64,000 bases of DNA. It comes from JBCAWW01 sp039024315. GTDB lineage: Bacteria; Bacteroidota; Bacteroidia; J057. A program made the translations under genes and the position numbers. Numbering within the stretch: position 1 is the stretch's first letter; each line of letters starts with the position of its first letter. Shown here one piece after another: positions 47,128 through 55,544 of this stretch. The stretch lies in the NCBI GenBank assembly GCA_039024315.1, contig JBCCQN010000009.1, forward strand, positions 1-64,000, given 5' to 3'. The notes under the pieces are model-generated. The model was not told the origin of the DNA. It did not search any database and worked only from the letters and a program-made list of their open reading frames with translations.

Positions 47128-47766
47128 ATGTCGCTGAAAAAGTTCTCAGACGATAATCCACCCGAGCAAAATCCTATTTCAGATGTCGCCAATATCCCTA
47201 TCATGGGGGCACTGGACGGTATCACAGGTATGATTCGAGAAGGTATCGTATGCTTTGATGAGTATCGTGAAGGAAAGATTACCCAATCAGAAGTGATTGA
47301 CCGTGTCTACAGCAAAGGGGTTCTTTACAGCTCCCGTACTTTTGCGGCTCTATCCTTTAAAGAAGGTGCCAAAGCTGTTACCCAAAGGCTCGGTGCCGAA
47401 TGGCTCAAAAGACTGACTCGATCCAATGCTATGACTTCTATCGCCTACGGCTTAGTAGATCAAGGCATTGATACCTATAAATATCAAAAAGGCGACCTCA
47501 ATGAGGTACAGTACAAAGTCTCTACCGTCAAAAACGTAGGTAGTACTGGTGGAGCCATAGGCGGTATTGTGGTAGGTACGATGATTGGTTCTGTCGTGCC
47601 GGGTCCTGGTACCATGTTAGGAGGCATGCTTGGAGGGATGCTCGGAGGTATGTATGGTGCCCAAGGTGGCCAAAATGTGGGAGAAATGGTCTTCGGCCCA
47701 GATCCAGATAAGGATGAAAATGATAAGGAAGATCCCACTAAGTACATCCATATTGATATTGACTAA
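47128..47766 (+). CDS. Hypothetical protein with glycine-zipper segment
   Basis: This 212-residue protein has no signal peptide. A helical N-terminal domain (about 20-135) is followed by a glycine-rich membrane-active-looking stretch (about 145-182, with GGAIGGIVVGTMIG and three GGM units) and an acidic tail (PDPDKDENDKED). Such glycine zippers insert into or span membranes. The family is unknown to me. It has its own terminator and is followed by the LETM1-like gene. A role in membrane association is inference. Confidence 0.7.
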   Translation: MSLKKFSDDNPPEQNPISDVANIPIMGALDGITGMIREGIVCFDEYREGKITQSEVIDRVYSKGVLYSSRTFAALSFKEGAKAVTQRLGAEWLKRLTRSNAMTSIAYGLVDQGIDTYKYQKGDLNEVQYKVSTVKNVGSTGGAIGGIVVGTMIGSVVPGPGTMLGGMLGGMLGGMYGAQGGQNVGEMVFGPDPDKDENDKEDPTKYIHIDID

Positions 47767-47787
47767 AGAATATTTTCATATTGTCCG

Positions 47788-47819
47788 TAAAGCCTTCGCT
47801 TATGCGAGGGCTTTTTTTA
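47788..47819 (+). terminator. Rho-independent terminator
   Basis: AAAGCCTTCGC (47789-47799) pairs with GCGAGGGCTTT (47804-47814, one G-U) around TTAT, followed by a T run to 47819. It separates the glycine-zipper gene from the LETM1-like gene. Confidence 0.9.
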
Positions 47820-47829
47820 TCTTCCGGCC

Positions 47830-49137
47830 ATGAATCCTGGCGAAAAAGGCTGGCTCCATAAGTTTGTTGATTTTAAACTGCGGCAATTCCAAAAGTTGCC
47901 GCCAGATGAACTATATACGCTCCAAAAAATCACCGAATCGGTCAATAGTCAGGAGTTTCTTTACCAACTTATTCAACCAACTGGCCTCATGTATGGCCAT
48001 CCCATTCGATTCATAGAAAAGCATCACAGACGTTCCAAGAATTGGTCTGAAAAAGATAAAATTAAGGTCCTCATGGCGGAAAGCTACCTCAGCCTTGGGC
48101 TTTATTATCGATATTTAGAAAACCCCTATATCCCCCAATCTTTTGCACTAGGGATCACCGATATACGTGATTTTTACCAACAAAATTTTGTCCGCTATAC
48201 CCGTCCACCAAGAGGTTTCTTTAGTCGCTCTGCCTCTACCGTCGATCAGATCGAATATATCTTTGACCAACGTATCAGCATCCGCTATGATTGGCGCAAT
48301 TTCTGGACGAGCTTCTTCCACAATAGCCTGCTTTTTTTCGATCTCATCTTCTTTAGTGAGTGGCGAGATGGTAACCACCAACTACCCAATGAAAGCTTAA
48401 AGCAAAGACGCCAAAGCATGCGTTTCAAAATCTTGGAGATTATTGCGGCGGCGGCGCATGCAGATCATAAAGTATATCCAGAGGAACGAGAAGTTTTTAA
48501 TTATTTCCTCAACTCTGCTCACCTTCCAGCCCCACTTAAGCGTAAAGCCGAAGGCTTTCTCAAGCATGGCCTTGGGCTGGACCAAATAGACCTCTCAGAC
48601 ATCAATAGCTGGCTGCTGAAAAAGTATTTCCTTGAGCTTGCCATCCTCACTTCCTTCTCTAATCGGGAGATTTATCCTGAGGAACAAGCCTTTTTAGCCT
48701 CCTTAACCGATCGATTGGAACTCAAATCTTCCGAACTAGAAAAAAGCCTCCTCACGGTCAGGGACTTCGTGGATCAATACTGGGAGGATGTGCATTATCT
48801 TCAGATCAAACAAAATTATCGCATCCTCTCCGAGAGGGTCATCCGGCAAATGCGAATTCTGGTCCGTAAAAATCAAAAACGGATCATTAAAGAGATTCAA
48901 GAAAGTCGAGAGTTGGTAGTGCTCTTGCAAAAATCTACCCGAAAGTCCTTGACGGCTAAAGAAAAAGAAAAAGTTCGGACCCAACTATTGGACATTTTAC
49001 GTGCGATACCTGCTTTTGCCATCTTCATGCTTCCAGGTGGTTCTTTCACCCTGCCTATTTTGCTGCGTATCCTTCCCAAAAACATATTGTATCCCAGCTC
49101 GTTTAGGGATCAAGACGAAGAGGAAGACGATATTTAA
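47830..49137 (+). CDS. LETM1-domain protein (LETM1-related, biofilm-associated type)
   Basis: This 435-residue protein has no signal peptide. A helical N-terminal half is followed by a TerB-like helical region (about 200-225: EIIAAAAHADHKVYPEEREVF). The C-terminus has RAIPAFAIFMLPGGSFTLPI then LPKNILYPSSF (about 398-428), the core of the LETM1 ribosome-binding-like domain of mitochondrial LETM1. Bacteroidota carry such proteins under the label LETM1-related biofilm-associated; this is recalled family knowledge and the biochemical role is unknown. A reductase gene follows after 6 bp. Confidence 0.7.
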   Translation: MNPGEKGWLHKFVDFKLRQFQKLPPDELYTLQKITESVNSQEFLYQLIQPTGLMYGHPIRFIEKHHRRSKNWSEKDKIKVLMAESYLSLGLYYRYLENPYIPQSFALGITDIRDFYQQNFVRYTRPPRGFFSRSASTVDQIEYIFDQRISIRYDWRNFWTSFFHNSLLFFDLIFFSEWRDGNHQLPNESLKQRRQSMRFKILEIIAAAAHADHKVYPEEREVFNYFLNSAHLPAPLKRKAEGFLKHGLGLDQIDLSDINSWLLKKYFLELAILTSFSNREIYPEEQAFLASLTDRLELKSSELEKSLLTVRDFVDQYWEDVHYLQIKQNYRILSERVIRQMRILVRKNQKRIIKEIQESRELVVLLQKSTRKSLTAKEKEKVRTQLLDILRAIPAFAIFMLPGGSFTLPILLRILPKNILYPSSFRDQDEEEDDI

Positions 49138-49143
49138 GGTAAG

Positions 49144-50175
49144 ATGCTTAAATCCTATCTGCTACATATAGATCAAATTGTCCAGGAAACCCAAGACTGT
49201 ATTAGCCTACACTTTAAGCAGCCCTCATTAGATCGGATTTGGTACAAGGCGGGACAATATTTGACCTTTCGTTTTGAAATCGAAGGCAAGGAATATATAC
49301 GCTCCTACTCCTTATCTACTGCCCCAAGACTGGATGAGACCTTAGCGGTGACGGTCAAAGCCGTCAAAGGAGGCATCGTTTCCAACTTTCTGCTCGACAA
49401 GGCCTACCCCGGCATGGAGATGGAAGCCAGCAGACCTCTCGGACGTTTTTTTATAGAGAACAGCGTCAAGGCGCATCGCCATATCGTTTTGATGGGAGCA
49501 GGCAGCGGGATCACACCTCTTTACGCTATTTTACGTTCTACCTTGTTCAATGAACCACAAAGCCAAGTAAATTTATTTTATGCCAATCGAGAGCCAAGTA
49601 CGGTTATTTTTCGAGATGAATTAGCCAGATTAGAGCGGATCTTTGAGGGGCGTTTCCGCTTCGCGGAACGCTTCTCTCAAACCCAAGGACGTGCGACCGC
49701 TGAAACCATCGAGAATTTTGTGCAGCAATTAGCCGCTCCCGATCAATGTAGTTTTTTTCTCTGCGGTCCCGATGCATGGATGCAAATGGTAAATGAAGGA
49801 CTCAAGCGTTCGCGAATAGCGGCAGAAAATATCTACCAAGAGAGCTTTACCATCCCAGAAAAGGAGCAAAAGGCGCAATTGCCAGCCAGTGGTCCTGCAA
49901 GAGAAGTAGAAGTGCAAGTTGGCCACCAAAAGCTTAGCTATAAAGTTCCGGCGGGCACCACCATCCTTGATGCTGGTCTCGCTCAAGGATTAGAAATCCC
50001 CCACAGTTGTAAAGCAGGCACCTGTGCAGCCTGCATGGGTAGAATCCTCTCTGGAAAGATCAGCATGGATAACAATGAGGCCCTATTGGAGTTTGAAGTA
50101 GAACAAGGCAAAGTACTTGTTTGCCAATCACATCCGGAGACTGATGATGTCAAGATCCGTATCGGTTGGACCTGA
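49144..50175 (+). CDS. FAD/NAD(P)H-dependent 2Fe-2S oxidoreductase (PaaE-like reductase)
   Basis: This 343-residue flavoprotein has an FAD domain (RSYSLSTAPRLDE, about 56-68), an NAD(P)-binding domain (LMGAGSGITPLYAILR, about 117-132, and FFLCGPDAWM) and a C-terminal plant-type 2Fe-2S domain. The cluster has Cys ligands in HSCKAGTCAACMG and VLVCQSHP. It passes electrons from NAD(P)H to an oxygenase or another acceptor. It follows the LETM1-like gene by 6 bp; a ferredoxin lies 132 bp on, past a repeat. PaaE/K-type reductases partner with multicomponent oxygenases, but none is in this window. A hairpin-element copy is in the gene at 49656-49673. Confidence 0.88.
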   Translation: MLKSYLLHIDQIVQETQDCISLHFKQPSLDRIWYKAGQYLTFRFEIEGKEYIRSYSLSTAPRLDETLAVTVKAVKGGIVSNFLLDKAYPGMEMEASRPLGRFFIENSVKAHRHIVLMGAGSGITPLYAILRSTLFNEPQSQVNLFYANREPSTVIFRDELARLERIFEGRFRFAERFSQTQGRATAETIENFVQQLAAPDQCSFFLCGPDAWMQMVNEGLKRSRIAAENIYQESFTIPEKEQKAQLPASGPAREVEVQVGHQKLSYKVPAGTTILDAGLAQGLEIPHSCKAGTCAACMGRILSGKISMDNNEALLEFEVEQGKVLVCQSHPETDDVKIRIGWT

Positions 50176-50180
50176 GCAAA

Positions 50181-50297
50181 GAGTAGACAGTATCCCGAAA
50201 GCTTTCGGGAGTATTCAGTACGGAGAAAAAAGGCCTCCCTGAACTATGTAGTCCACTTTTCATAGGTCTTAATACTGAATACTATTGTCTAAGTACT
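50181..50297. repeat. MITE-like interspersed repeat, copy B
   Basis: This 117-bp block matches 10390-10494. It has a perfect 16-bp palindrome (CCCGAAAGCTTTCGGG, 50194-50209), then AGTATTCAGTA, a variable centre, and right end TACTGAATACTATTGTCTAA. Its ends are inverted (AGTATTCAGTA against TACTGAATACT). It lies between the reductase and ferredoxin genes, ending 10 bp before the ferredoxin ATG, and may therefore affect its expression. Confidence 0.75.
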
Positions 50298-50307
50298 AAA
50301 AAAGAAA

Positions 50308-50622
50308 ATGAATATTACCGTAACGGACACTGATGGCCAAACGCGCCAACTAGAGATTAGTCAAAATCCCTCTGGCAATTTGATGGAAATCTTAACCGAG
50401 GAAAACTATGATGTCCCAGCCATTTGTGGCGGGATGATTAGCTGTGGCACTTGTCACATCTATGTTCTCAGTGGCTATGATAAATTGGACCCACCAGAAG
50501 AAGATGAATCCTTTTTGGTAGAGAGTTTAGATAATTTTAAAGAAGAAAAAAGCCGTCTCTCCTGTCAAGTATTTCTTACAGAAGAACTCGATGGCGCGAC
50601 CATTCAGGTTGCGACTGATTAG
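50308..50622 (+). CDS. 2Fe-2S ferredoxin (adrenodoxin/vertebrate type)
   Basis: This 104-residue ferredoxin has the cluster ligands in AICGGMISCGTCHIYVL (Cys-x5-Cys-x2-Cys) and RLSCQVFL (fourth Cys). It is of the adrenodoxin type, used in oxygenase or Fe-S assembly chains. The MITE-like repeat directly upstream probably supplies or displaces its promoter. Its stop overlaps the stop of the convergent TetR gene by 3 bp (TTAG). Confidence 0.92.
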   Translation: MNITVTDTDGQTRQLEISQNPSGNLMEILTEENYDVPAICGGMISCGTCHIYVLSGYDKLDPPEEDESFLVESLDNFKEEKSRLSCQVFLTEELDGATIQVATD

Positions 50623-51284
50623 TTTTCTAACCCTGCCCTTGTTGAGAGGCCCGAAAAAGGTGGCATGAAGCTTTTGTAAACTTCGTTGAAAGCATCTGCT
50701 CCTTTCTTGGTCAAAGAAGCTCTCACAAAGCTATACAGCAGCTCTAGATAGTGATCCACCTTTGCATCATTAGCCCCCGTATAGTAAAGCTCGGCATCCA
50801 TCACCCATAGGTTCAAGATCATCAAGAAGTTGTGGACAATCATATCGTAATGCCCGTCCCGGCGTTCCTCTTTGAGGTATCCCTCCTGCATCAAGAAGGT
50901 AAAGATACGACGACCTATAAGCATGCGATTTTGGTACTGTCTCACCGCATGCGCTTTGATTTTGGGATACTTACGGGTAAGCAAGGTGAAGTCTAGAAAT
51001 ACAAACTTGTATTTGTGCATCACCTCTAGCATCCGCCTAAGACTCTGGACCATAAAGTCAAAGCCATAGATCTCCTGCTGCAGATTTGAAAGCTCGTGAT
51101 CCAACTCGCTCTGCATATCCATATACAATTGGTGAATCAAGTCTGCCTTCTTAGGAAAATGATAGCAAAGGTTACCATAACTGATACTTAGCTCATCACT
51201 AATATTACGGCTAGAGATATCGCTCACGCCGTGCTCGTTGAACATCAGGCGGGCGGCATGCAGTATTTTATCGCGTGTCTTCAT
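50619..51284 (-). CDS. TetR family transcriptional regulator
   Basis: This 221-residue protein has an N-terminal TetR helix-turn-helix (about 5-50: ILHAARLMFNEHGVSDISSRNISDELSISYGNLCYHF) and a C-terminal all-helical ligand domain of unknown ligand. It is downstream of transketolase on the same strand, with a terminator between. The gene overlaps the convergent ferredoxin end. It might control the redox genes or an acyl-CoA gene, but no site is proven. A hairpin-element copy lies in it (50861-50877). Confidence 0.88.
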   Translation of the reverse strand: MKTRDKILHAARLMFNEHGVSDISSRNISDELSISYGNLCYHFPKKADLIHQLYMDMQSELDHELSNLQQEIYGFDFMVQSLRRMLEVMHKYKFVFLDFTLLTRKYPKIKAHAVRQYQNRMLIGRRIFTFLMQEGYLKEERRDGHYDMIVHNFLMILNLWVMDAELYYTGANDAKVDHYLELLYSFVRASLTKKGADAFNEVYKSFMPPFSGLSTRAGLEN

Positions 51285-51312
51285 TTATTACACGCAAGTT
51301 ACAAAAAATGCG

Positions 51313-51346
51313 AAAAGGGATCATAGCTATCGCTGCGATCCCTTTT
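51313..51346 (-). terminator. Terminator of transketolase gene
   Basis: AAAAGGGATC (51313-51322) pairs with GATCCCTTTT (51337-51346) and ends the minus-strand tkt transcript, 17 bp after its stop. It precedes the TetR gene. Confidence 0.85.
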
Positions 51347-51363
51347 CATACTTATGATTTAGC

Positions 51364-53418
51364 TTATCCCAAAAAGGCAAGCGTTTGTTCAAATACATTA
51401 TCGGCAGTGTAGCCCAGCTTCTCGTCAAGCACTTTGTAAGGTGCAGAATGCCCAAAATGGGTAAGGCCGATTACTTTGCCGTGCGGTCCGACCAAGCCTT
51501 GCAGACTAGAAGGCAAACCAGCTGTCATACCCATCGTCGGAACCCCTTCTGGCAGCACCGATTTTTGATAGTCAATATCTTGCTGACGAAAAAGACCTTC
51601 GGAGATAGCTGAAACCACTTGGATTTTCAGGCCTTTCTCAGCTCGCAGCTTATCCGCACCAGCGATCAAGGTAGCCACTTCAGAGCCGTTAGCAACAAAG
51701 ACGACGTCCGGTGTACCTTCTACCGCTTGGACGATATAGGCACCGCGTTCTGCTTGCAGAGCCGACTCATAAGCAGATACCCCCTCTGCGACGGGTAAAT
51801 TGGCTATATTTTGACGAGAGAGAATCAAACCAGTTGGCGTATGCGTATTTTCCATCGCCATTTTCCAGGCCACAGTAGTTTCATTGGCATCCGCTGGACG
51901 CAAGGCCAAGAATCCCGGCTTACCAGAGTGATTATGCAATTGCTCCAAAAGGCGGATTTGCGCTTCTTGCTCGATGGGTTGGTGGGTAGGGCCATCCTCC
52001 CCTACTCTAAAGGCATCATGCGTCCAAATAAATTTGGTTGGCACTTCCATAAGAGCTGCTAGGCGGAGCGATGGTTTCATATAGTCAGAAAAAACAAAGA
52101 AAGTCGCACAAGCAGCAATTACCCCGCCATGTAGTCCCATCCCAATCGCCAAAGAAGCCATCGTCAACTCAGATACACCCGCCTGCAAAAACTGACCGCT
52201 AAAGTTACCTTTAGTGAAGTGGGTAGTTTTATTGAGGAAAGCCTGAGTTTTATCACTATTGGAAAGGTCAGCCGAAGACACGATCATATTTTCCACATGA
52301 TCAGCAAAGTGCGCCAATACAGTTCCGGAGGCATTACGAGTCGCGCTATTGGCTTTTTGGGCAATGCTAGCATAATCAACCTCAGGGGCCTCTCCGCTCC
52401 AAAACTGATCAAGTTTTGTGGCTAGTTCAGGATTGGCTGCGCGCCAAGCAGCTTCGGCCTGCTTACGTTCAGCTACTTGCGCTTTTTTAGCGGCTGCTAC
52501 TTCCTCCCAATAAGCGCTAACATCTGCAAAAACCGCAAATGGGTCTTCAGGATTTCCCCCTAAGTTGCTTACTGTGTTAGCAAAGGAGGCACCAGCACCT
52601 GTCAAAGGCTGGCCATGGGTTTCCACTTCTTTTTCGAAGCTTTCGCCTTCCTCTGTAACTGCGCCCTTGCCCATGACTGTCTTGCCAATAATCAAGAAGG
52701 GTTTGTCAGTTTCCGCTTGAGCGTCTCTTAATGCCCCACGGATTGCTTCTTGATCATTGCCATCAATGGTAACCACTTTCCAGCCCCAGGCTTCATACTT
52801 CATGGCCACGTTTTCGTTGCTCACATCAGGCACAGTTGAAGAAAGCTGGATATCATTAGAGTCATAAAACATGACCAAATTGGAAAGTCCCAAAAAACCC
52901 GCGATACGCCCAGCCCCTTGGGAAATTTCTTCTTGGATCCCTCCATCAGAAATATAAGCGTAGGTTTTATGGCTCATCCATTCACCAAAACGAGTAGCGA
53001 GGAAGCGTTCGGCAATAGCCGCCCCCACTGCAAAAGTGTGTCCCTGACCAAGTGGACCGGAAGTATTTTCTACTCTGCGCTGAACGTCTCTCTCTGGGTG
53101 TCCTGGGGTGACACTTCCCCACTGACGAAAGTTTTCGATATCCTCACGGCTGTAATCACCGCTTAAGTGAAGGATCGAATAAAGCATAGGGGACATATGC
53201 CCGGGGTCCTGAAAATAACGATCGCGATGAGCCCAAGTTGGATCATCAGGATCGTAGGTCAAGAATTCACTAAAAAGAACATGCACGAAGTCAGCTCCGC
53301 CCATTGCTCCACCCGGGTGTCCGGATTTAGCTTTCTCAACCATCGCAGCAGACAAAATTCGGATATTATCAGCAGCGCGTTTGGAAATCTCGTTGTTTAC
53401 AGTAAGCGTTTTGGACAT
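51364..53418 (-). CDS. tkt: Transketolase
   Basis: This 684-residue thiamine diphosphate enzyme belongs to the pentose phosphate pathway and transfers two-carbon units. The N-terminal ThDP domain has HPGGAMGGADF, GPLGQGH and SDGGIQEEISQG...DSN; the usual GDG is SDG, as in other Bacteroidota-type transketolases. The pyrimidine domain has EDGPTHQPIEQ (catalytic-region Glu and His) and the C-terminal domain has GLVGPHGKVIGL. The length is normal. A hairpin-element copy lies at 53003-53021. Confidence 0.93.
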   Translation of the reverse strand: MSKTLTVNNEISKRAADNIRILSAAMVEKAKSGHPGGAMGGADFVHVLFSEFLTYDPDDPTWAHRDRYFQDPGHMSPMLYSILHLSGDYSREDIENFRQWGSVTPGHPERDVQRRVENTSGPLGQGHTFAVGAAIAERFLATRFGEWMSHKTYAYISDGGIQEEISQGAGRIAGFLGLSNLVMFYDSNDIQLSSTVPDVSNENVAMKYEAWGWKVVTIDGNDQEAIRGALRDAQAETDKPFLIIGKTVMGKGAVTEEGESFEKEVETHGQPLTGAGASFANTVSNLGGNPEDPFAVFADVSAYWEEVAAAKKAQVAERKQAEAAWRAANPELATKLDQFWSGEAPEVDYASIAQKANSATRNASGTVLAHFADHVENMIVSSADLSNSDKTQAFLNKTTHFTKGNFSGQFLQAGVSELTMASLAIGMGLHGGVIAACATFFVFSDYMKPSLRLAALMEVPTKFIWTHDAFRVGEDGPTHQPIEQEAQIRLLEQLHNHSGKPGFLALRPADANETTVAWKMAMENTHTPTGLILSRQNIANLPVAEGVSAYESALQAERGAYIVQAVEGTPDVVFVANGSEVATLIAGADKLRAEKGLKIQVVSAISEGLFRQQDIDYQKSVLPEGVPTMGMTAGLPSSLQGLVGPHGKVIGLTHFGHSAPYKVLDEKLGYTADNVFEQTLAFLG

Positions 53419-53573
53419 GTAGATATATGATTTGGCTGCAAGATAAAAAACTTATGTTATTGGCACTGACACATAGGCGACTTTGCATAAATTGCTCAAG
53501 CAATCATCTATCTAAGCCGTAAACAGACTCACAATTACAAGCTTCAGGATTGCAATGGCTACCCTTAGGACCT

Positions 53574-53591
53574 CTGCTGTGCAGAACGCTT
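53574..53591 (-). repeat. Dispersed AGCGTTC-hairpin element
   Basis: The minus strand reads AAGCGTTCTGCACAGCAG, with CTG and CAG arms. It is an intergenic copy of the family. Confidence 0.7.
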
Positions 53592-53665
53592 AATTCTATA
53601 CAGACATTTCGACTACCGATAGCGATCGGTACAATTTGACACGCCAAAAATCAATCTATCCAATA

Positions 53666-53691
53666 GTCATCCTGAGCCCTGTCGAAGGGCC
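53666..53691 (+). repeat. Widespread CCTGAGC-CTGTCGAAGG repeat
   Basis: It reads GTCATCCTGAGCCCTGTCGAAGGG, an interspersed motif common in many bacterial genomes. A diverged copy in the opposite sense is at 63971-63992. Its function is unknown. Confidence 0.6.
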
Positions 53692-53808
53692 TTTGTTTTT
53701 TATTACTGCTAGCTATACGGGCGCGCAGAACGCTTAGCAATTATGATCCGAGGTTGAATTTCATTTGCGCGAGATGAGCTGGAGGGTTGCTAGTCAAGGA
53801 CATCAATA

Positions 53809-53826
53809 TAAGCGTTCCGCGCAGCG
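53809..53826 (+). repeat. Dispersed AGCGTTC-hairpin element
   Basis: It reads AAGCGTTCCGCGCAGCGG, almost the same as the copy at 3136-3152. It is the best-conserved example in this region. Confidence 0.75.
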
Positions 53827-53914
53827 GTCTCTCTCCACCCATCATCCCTTAGCTTGACTTGAATGCGAATCCAAAAGCTGAGATGGTGATGCTTTTGCCT
53901 GAGTACTCAACAAG

Positions 53915-53944
53915 AAAAAGGCCCAATTCCGGTTGGAATGGGCC
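53915..53944 (-). terminator. Terminator of coiled-coil lipoprotein gene
   Basis: On the minus strand GGCCCATTCC pairs with GGAATTGGGCC (one bulge) and is followed by TTTTT. It lies about 60 bp after the stop at 54006 and adjoins the 36-bp repeat. Confidence 0.8.
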
Positions 53945-53975
53945 CCCACATTAAGGCAAATACGATACTTCCTAA
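53940..53975. repeat. 36-bp direct repeat, copy 1
   Basis: It is identical to 55191-55226. It runs GGGCCCCCACATTAAGG to ACTTCCTAA. Both copies abut a terminator hairpin on the minus strand. Confidence 0.85.
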
Positions 53976-54005
53976 TTTATATATCAGTCTCCGAAGAGCG
54001 ATTGT

Positions 54006-54935
54006 CTAGTTTAACACTACTACCAAGTAGCGGCTGGCAGACCAGAATTTTTCTGGATCAGTGATTTCAAGGCTTTCAACACGGCCTTTTTCTGTTTCGT
54101 TGACGGCATAAGCGTCAGCGGGGTGAGCCGTCACTAACTTCATTTTCTTAGTTTCAACTGGGATGCGATCAAAATCCGTGATGTCAACGGCAGTAAAGGC
54201 ATTAGGATCAAAATTATGCGCTAGCTTAGCCGTGCGTCCGATACCGATCAAACCGCCCTCTTTTTCGAGTACGTTCATTGCTTTGAGTTCTTTTTCAGTA
54301 CCTACTACGTAGAACGCTTGGTTGAGACGAGCCGTTTGGTGGTTGATTTCTTCCGTTTGCTGCGCTAATACTTCTTCTTTGGCTTGAATGGTTTGAGCCT
54401 GATTGTTGGATAGGGCTACTAGGCGCTCGTTGCGGCCTTGCAGCGTATCTACTCTGATATGTAACTCCTCCTTTTCAAAGTTTAGGGCAACTAGCTCTTC
54501 TTTCATCGTATTGATCTCTACATCGCGAGATTCAAGATCTTTTTTGAGGCGAGCCACCATACGGCGAAACTCACGCACTTTACCATCATTTCCTTCTACC
54601 TTTTCGGTTAATTCCGCGATGAGTGTACGATTTTGATCAAGCAGGTCATTGATCATTTGAATATCAGTGAGAATTCTTTCTTTTTGGTCAGGAGCCAGCT
54701 CATCATCCGAAGTTTCCATAGAGATAAGATTCTCTTTTTCCTTAATCAGACTAAGGTTGTCTTCAAATGAATTGAAGGAAGTCATAAAATCATTAAGGAG
54801 AGAATCCTGAAGAGCAGTCTGTTCGTTAAGCGCTTTGTTGCGTTTTTCTAGCTCTGCGAGTTTATCACCATTACATGCTACTAAAGTAAGGGCGGCGATC
54901 ATGAGCGCAAAGAGAGATATTTTTAGGTTTTTCAT
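54006..54935 (-). CDS. Coiled-coil lipoprotein of unknown function
   Basis: This 309-residue protein has a lipoprotein signal (ALMIAALTLVAC, lipid Cys21). A long coiled coil spans about 25-205, and a beta-rich C-terminal domain (about 210-309, ending SRYLVVVLN) has FYVVGTEKELKAMNVLEKEGG. Relatives are common in Bacteroidota but I know no function. A spacer-type envelope protein is plausible. It ends in a terminator plus the 36-bp repeat. Its start contacts the AT-rich region at 54936. Confidence 0.75.
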   Translation of the reverse strand: MKNLKISLFALMIAALTLVACNGDKLAELEKRNKALNEQTALQDSLLNDFMTSFNSFEDNLSLIKEKENLISMETSDDELAPDQKERILTDIQMINDLLDQNRTLIAELTEKVEGNDGKVREFRRMVARLKKDLESRDVEINTMKEELVALNFEKEELHIRVDTLQGRNERLVALSNNQAQTIQAKEEVLAQQTEEINHQTARLNQAFYVVGTEKELKAMNVLEKEGGLIGIGRTAKLAHNFDPNAFTAVDITDFDRIPVETKKMKLVTAHPADAYAVNETEKGRVESLEITDPEKFWSASRYLVVVLN

Positions 54936-55160
54936 AATTAAGGTGAGCTTTAAAAGCTATGTGTTTGATGAACACTGCTGATTTATCAAAGGCCATTCCA
55001 ACTGAGACAAATTCATTAAAATATTGAAAATCAGATACTTATCATTTTTCTTATTCGCATTTTTTTCTAGAAATGATAAGCGGCTTATCAAATTGAAAAT
55101 CAAGTCAGCAAATACTCTTTGAATTGAAATAGTCAAAGACAGGAAGCTTATGTCAACGAC

Positions 55161-55196
55161 AAAAAAATAGGACCCGTTCCTTACAGACACGGGCCC
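55161..55196 (-). terminator. Orphan terminator, same layout as 53915-53944
   Basis: GGGCCCGT pairs with ACGGGTCC (minus strand, one mismatch) and is followed by TATTTTTTT. No minus-strand gene ends above it, so it is a relic or belongs to an RNA. Confidence 0.65.
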
Positions 55197-55226
55197 CCAC
55201 ATTAAGGCAAATACGATACTTCCTAA
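55191..55226. repeat. 36-bp direct repeat, copy 2
   Basis: It is identical over 36 bp to 53940-53975, 1251 bp away, while the terminator stems beside the two copies differ in sequence. Confidence 0.85.
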
Positions 55227-55480
55227 CCTTTAAAAAGTCTTTATAGAGATAATTTTATCCTTTCGGTTTTGATGTAGGCTTTAGGCTTTTTAGCAAATGT
55301 TTGTATCAGCTGCTGTTGCTTAATCACTTACACTAACCTATAGGCAAAGGCTATTCCCAACGTGCCAAAAAACACTAACTCACTCATAAACAACACACTA
55401 TAAAAAATCAACTTGGGTCATTTTTCTAATTATGAGAAAAATCGTTCTCAGAATGAGAAAAAATGCCTTAGAAATAATTT

Positions 55481-55544
55481 TAGGCATAAAGGCCTAGGAA
55501 TTCAAAATATGTTGTTATATTTGTTTTAGGCACAAAGGCCTAAA
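55481..55544 (+). promoter_or_regulatory. Promoter with flanking inverted repeats (acyl-CoA dehydrogenase)
   Basis: TATATTTG (55516-55523) fits the Bacteroidota -7 consensus TAnnTTTG. It is flanked by two copies of an inverted repeat: TAGGC-ATAAAG-GCCTA (55481-55496) and TTTAGGC-ACAAAG-GCCTAAA (55525-55544). Further up, TTCTCA/TGAGAA palindromes lie at 55428-55466. This looks like operators around a promoter. The regulator is unknown. Confidence 0.55.

Larger units (their letters stand above)
53419..54005. other. Repeat-rich intergenic region
   Basis: No gene is supported. It holds three hairpin-element copies (one, at 53720-53735, is weak), a copy of the widespread CTTCGACAGG/CCTGAGC repeat (53666-53691), a terminator (53915-53944) and the first copy of a 36-bp repeat (53940-53975). 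Such density suggests that repeats accumulate here without harming a gene. Confidence 0.7.

Noticed and set aside
52900..53050. Apparent defect of transketolase because SDG replaces GDG in the ThDP motif
   Set aside because: The rest of the motif and the downstream DSN are intact, and I recall the SDG form in other Bacteroidota transketolases, so the enzyme is probably active.
54957..55202. 81-codon minus-strand ORF between the lipoprotein and the acyl-CoA dehydrogenase gene
   Set aside because: Its start codon lies inside the 36-bp repeat and its first codons are the terminator stem. The composition is that of AT-rich noncoding DNA and no domain or leader is visible.
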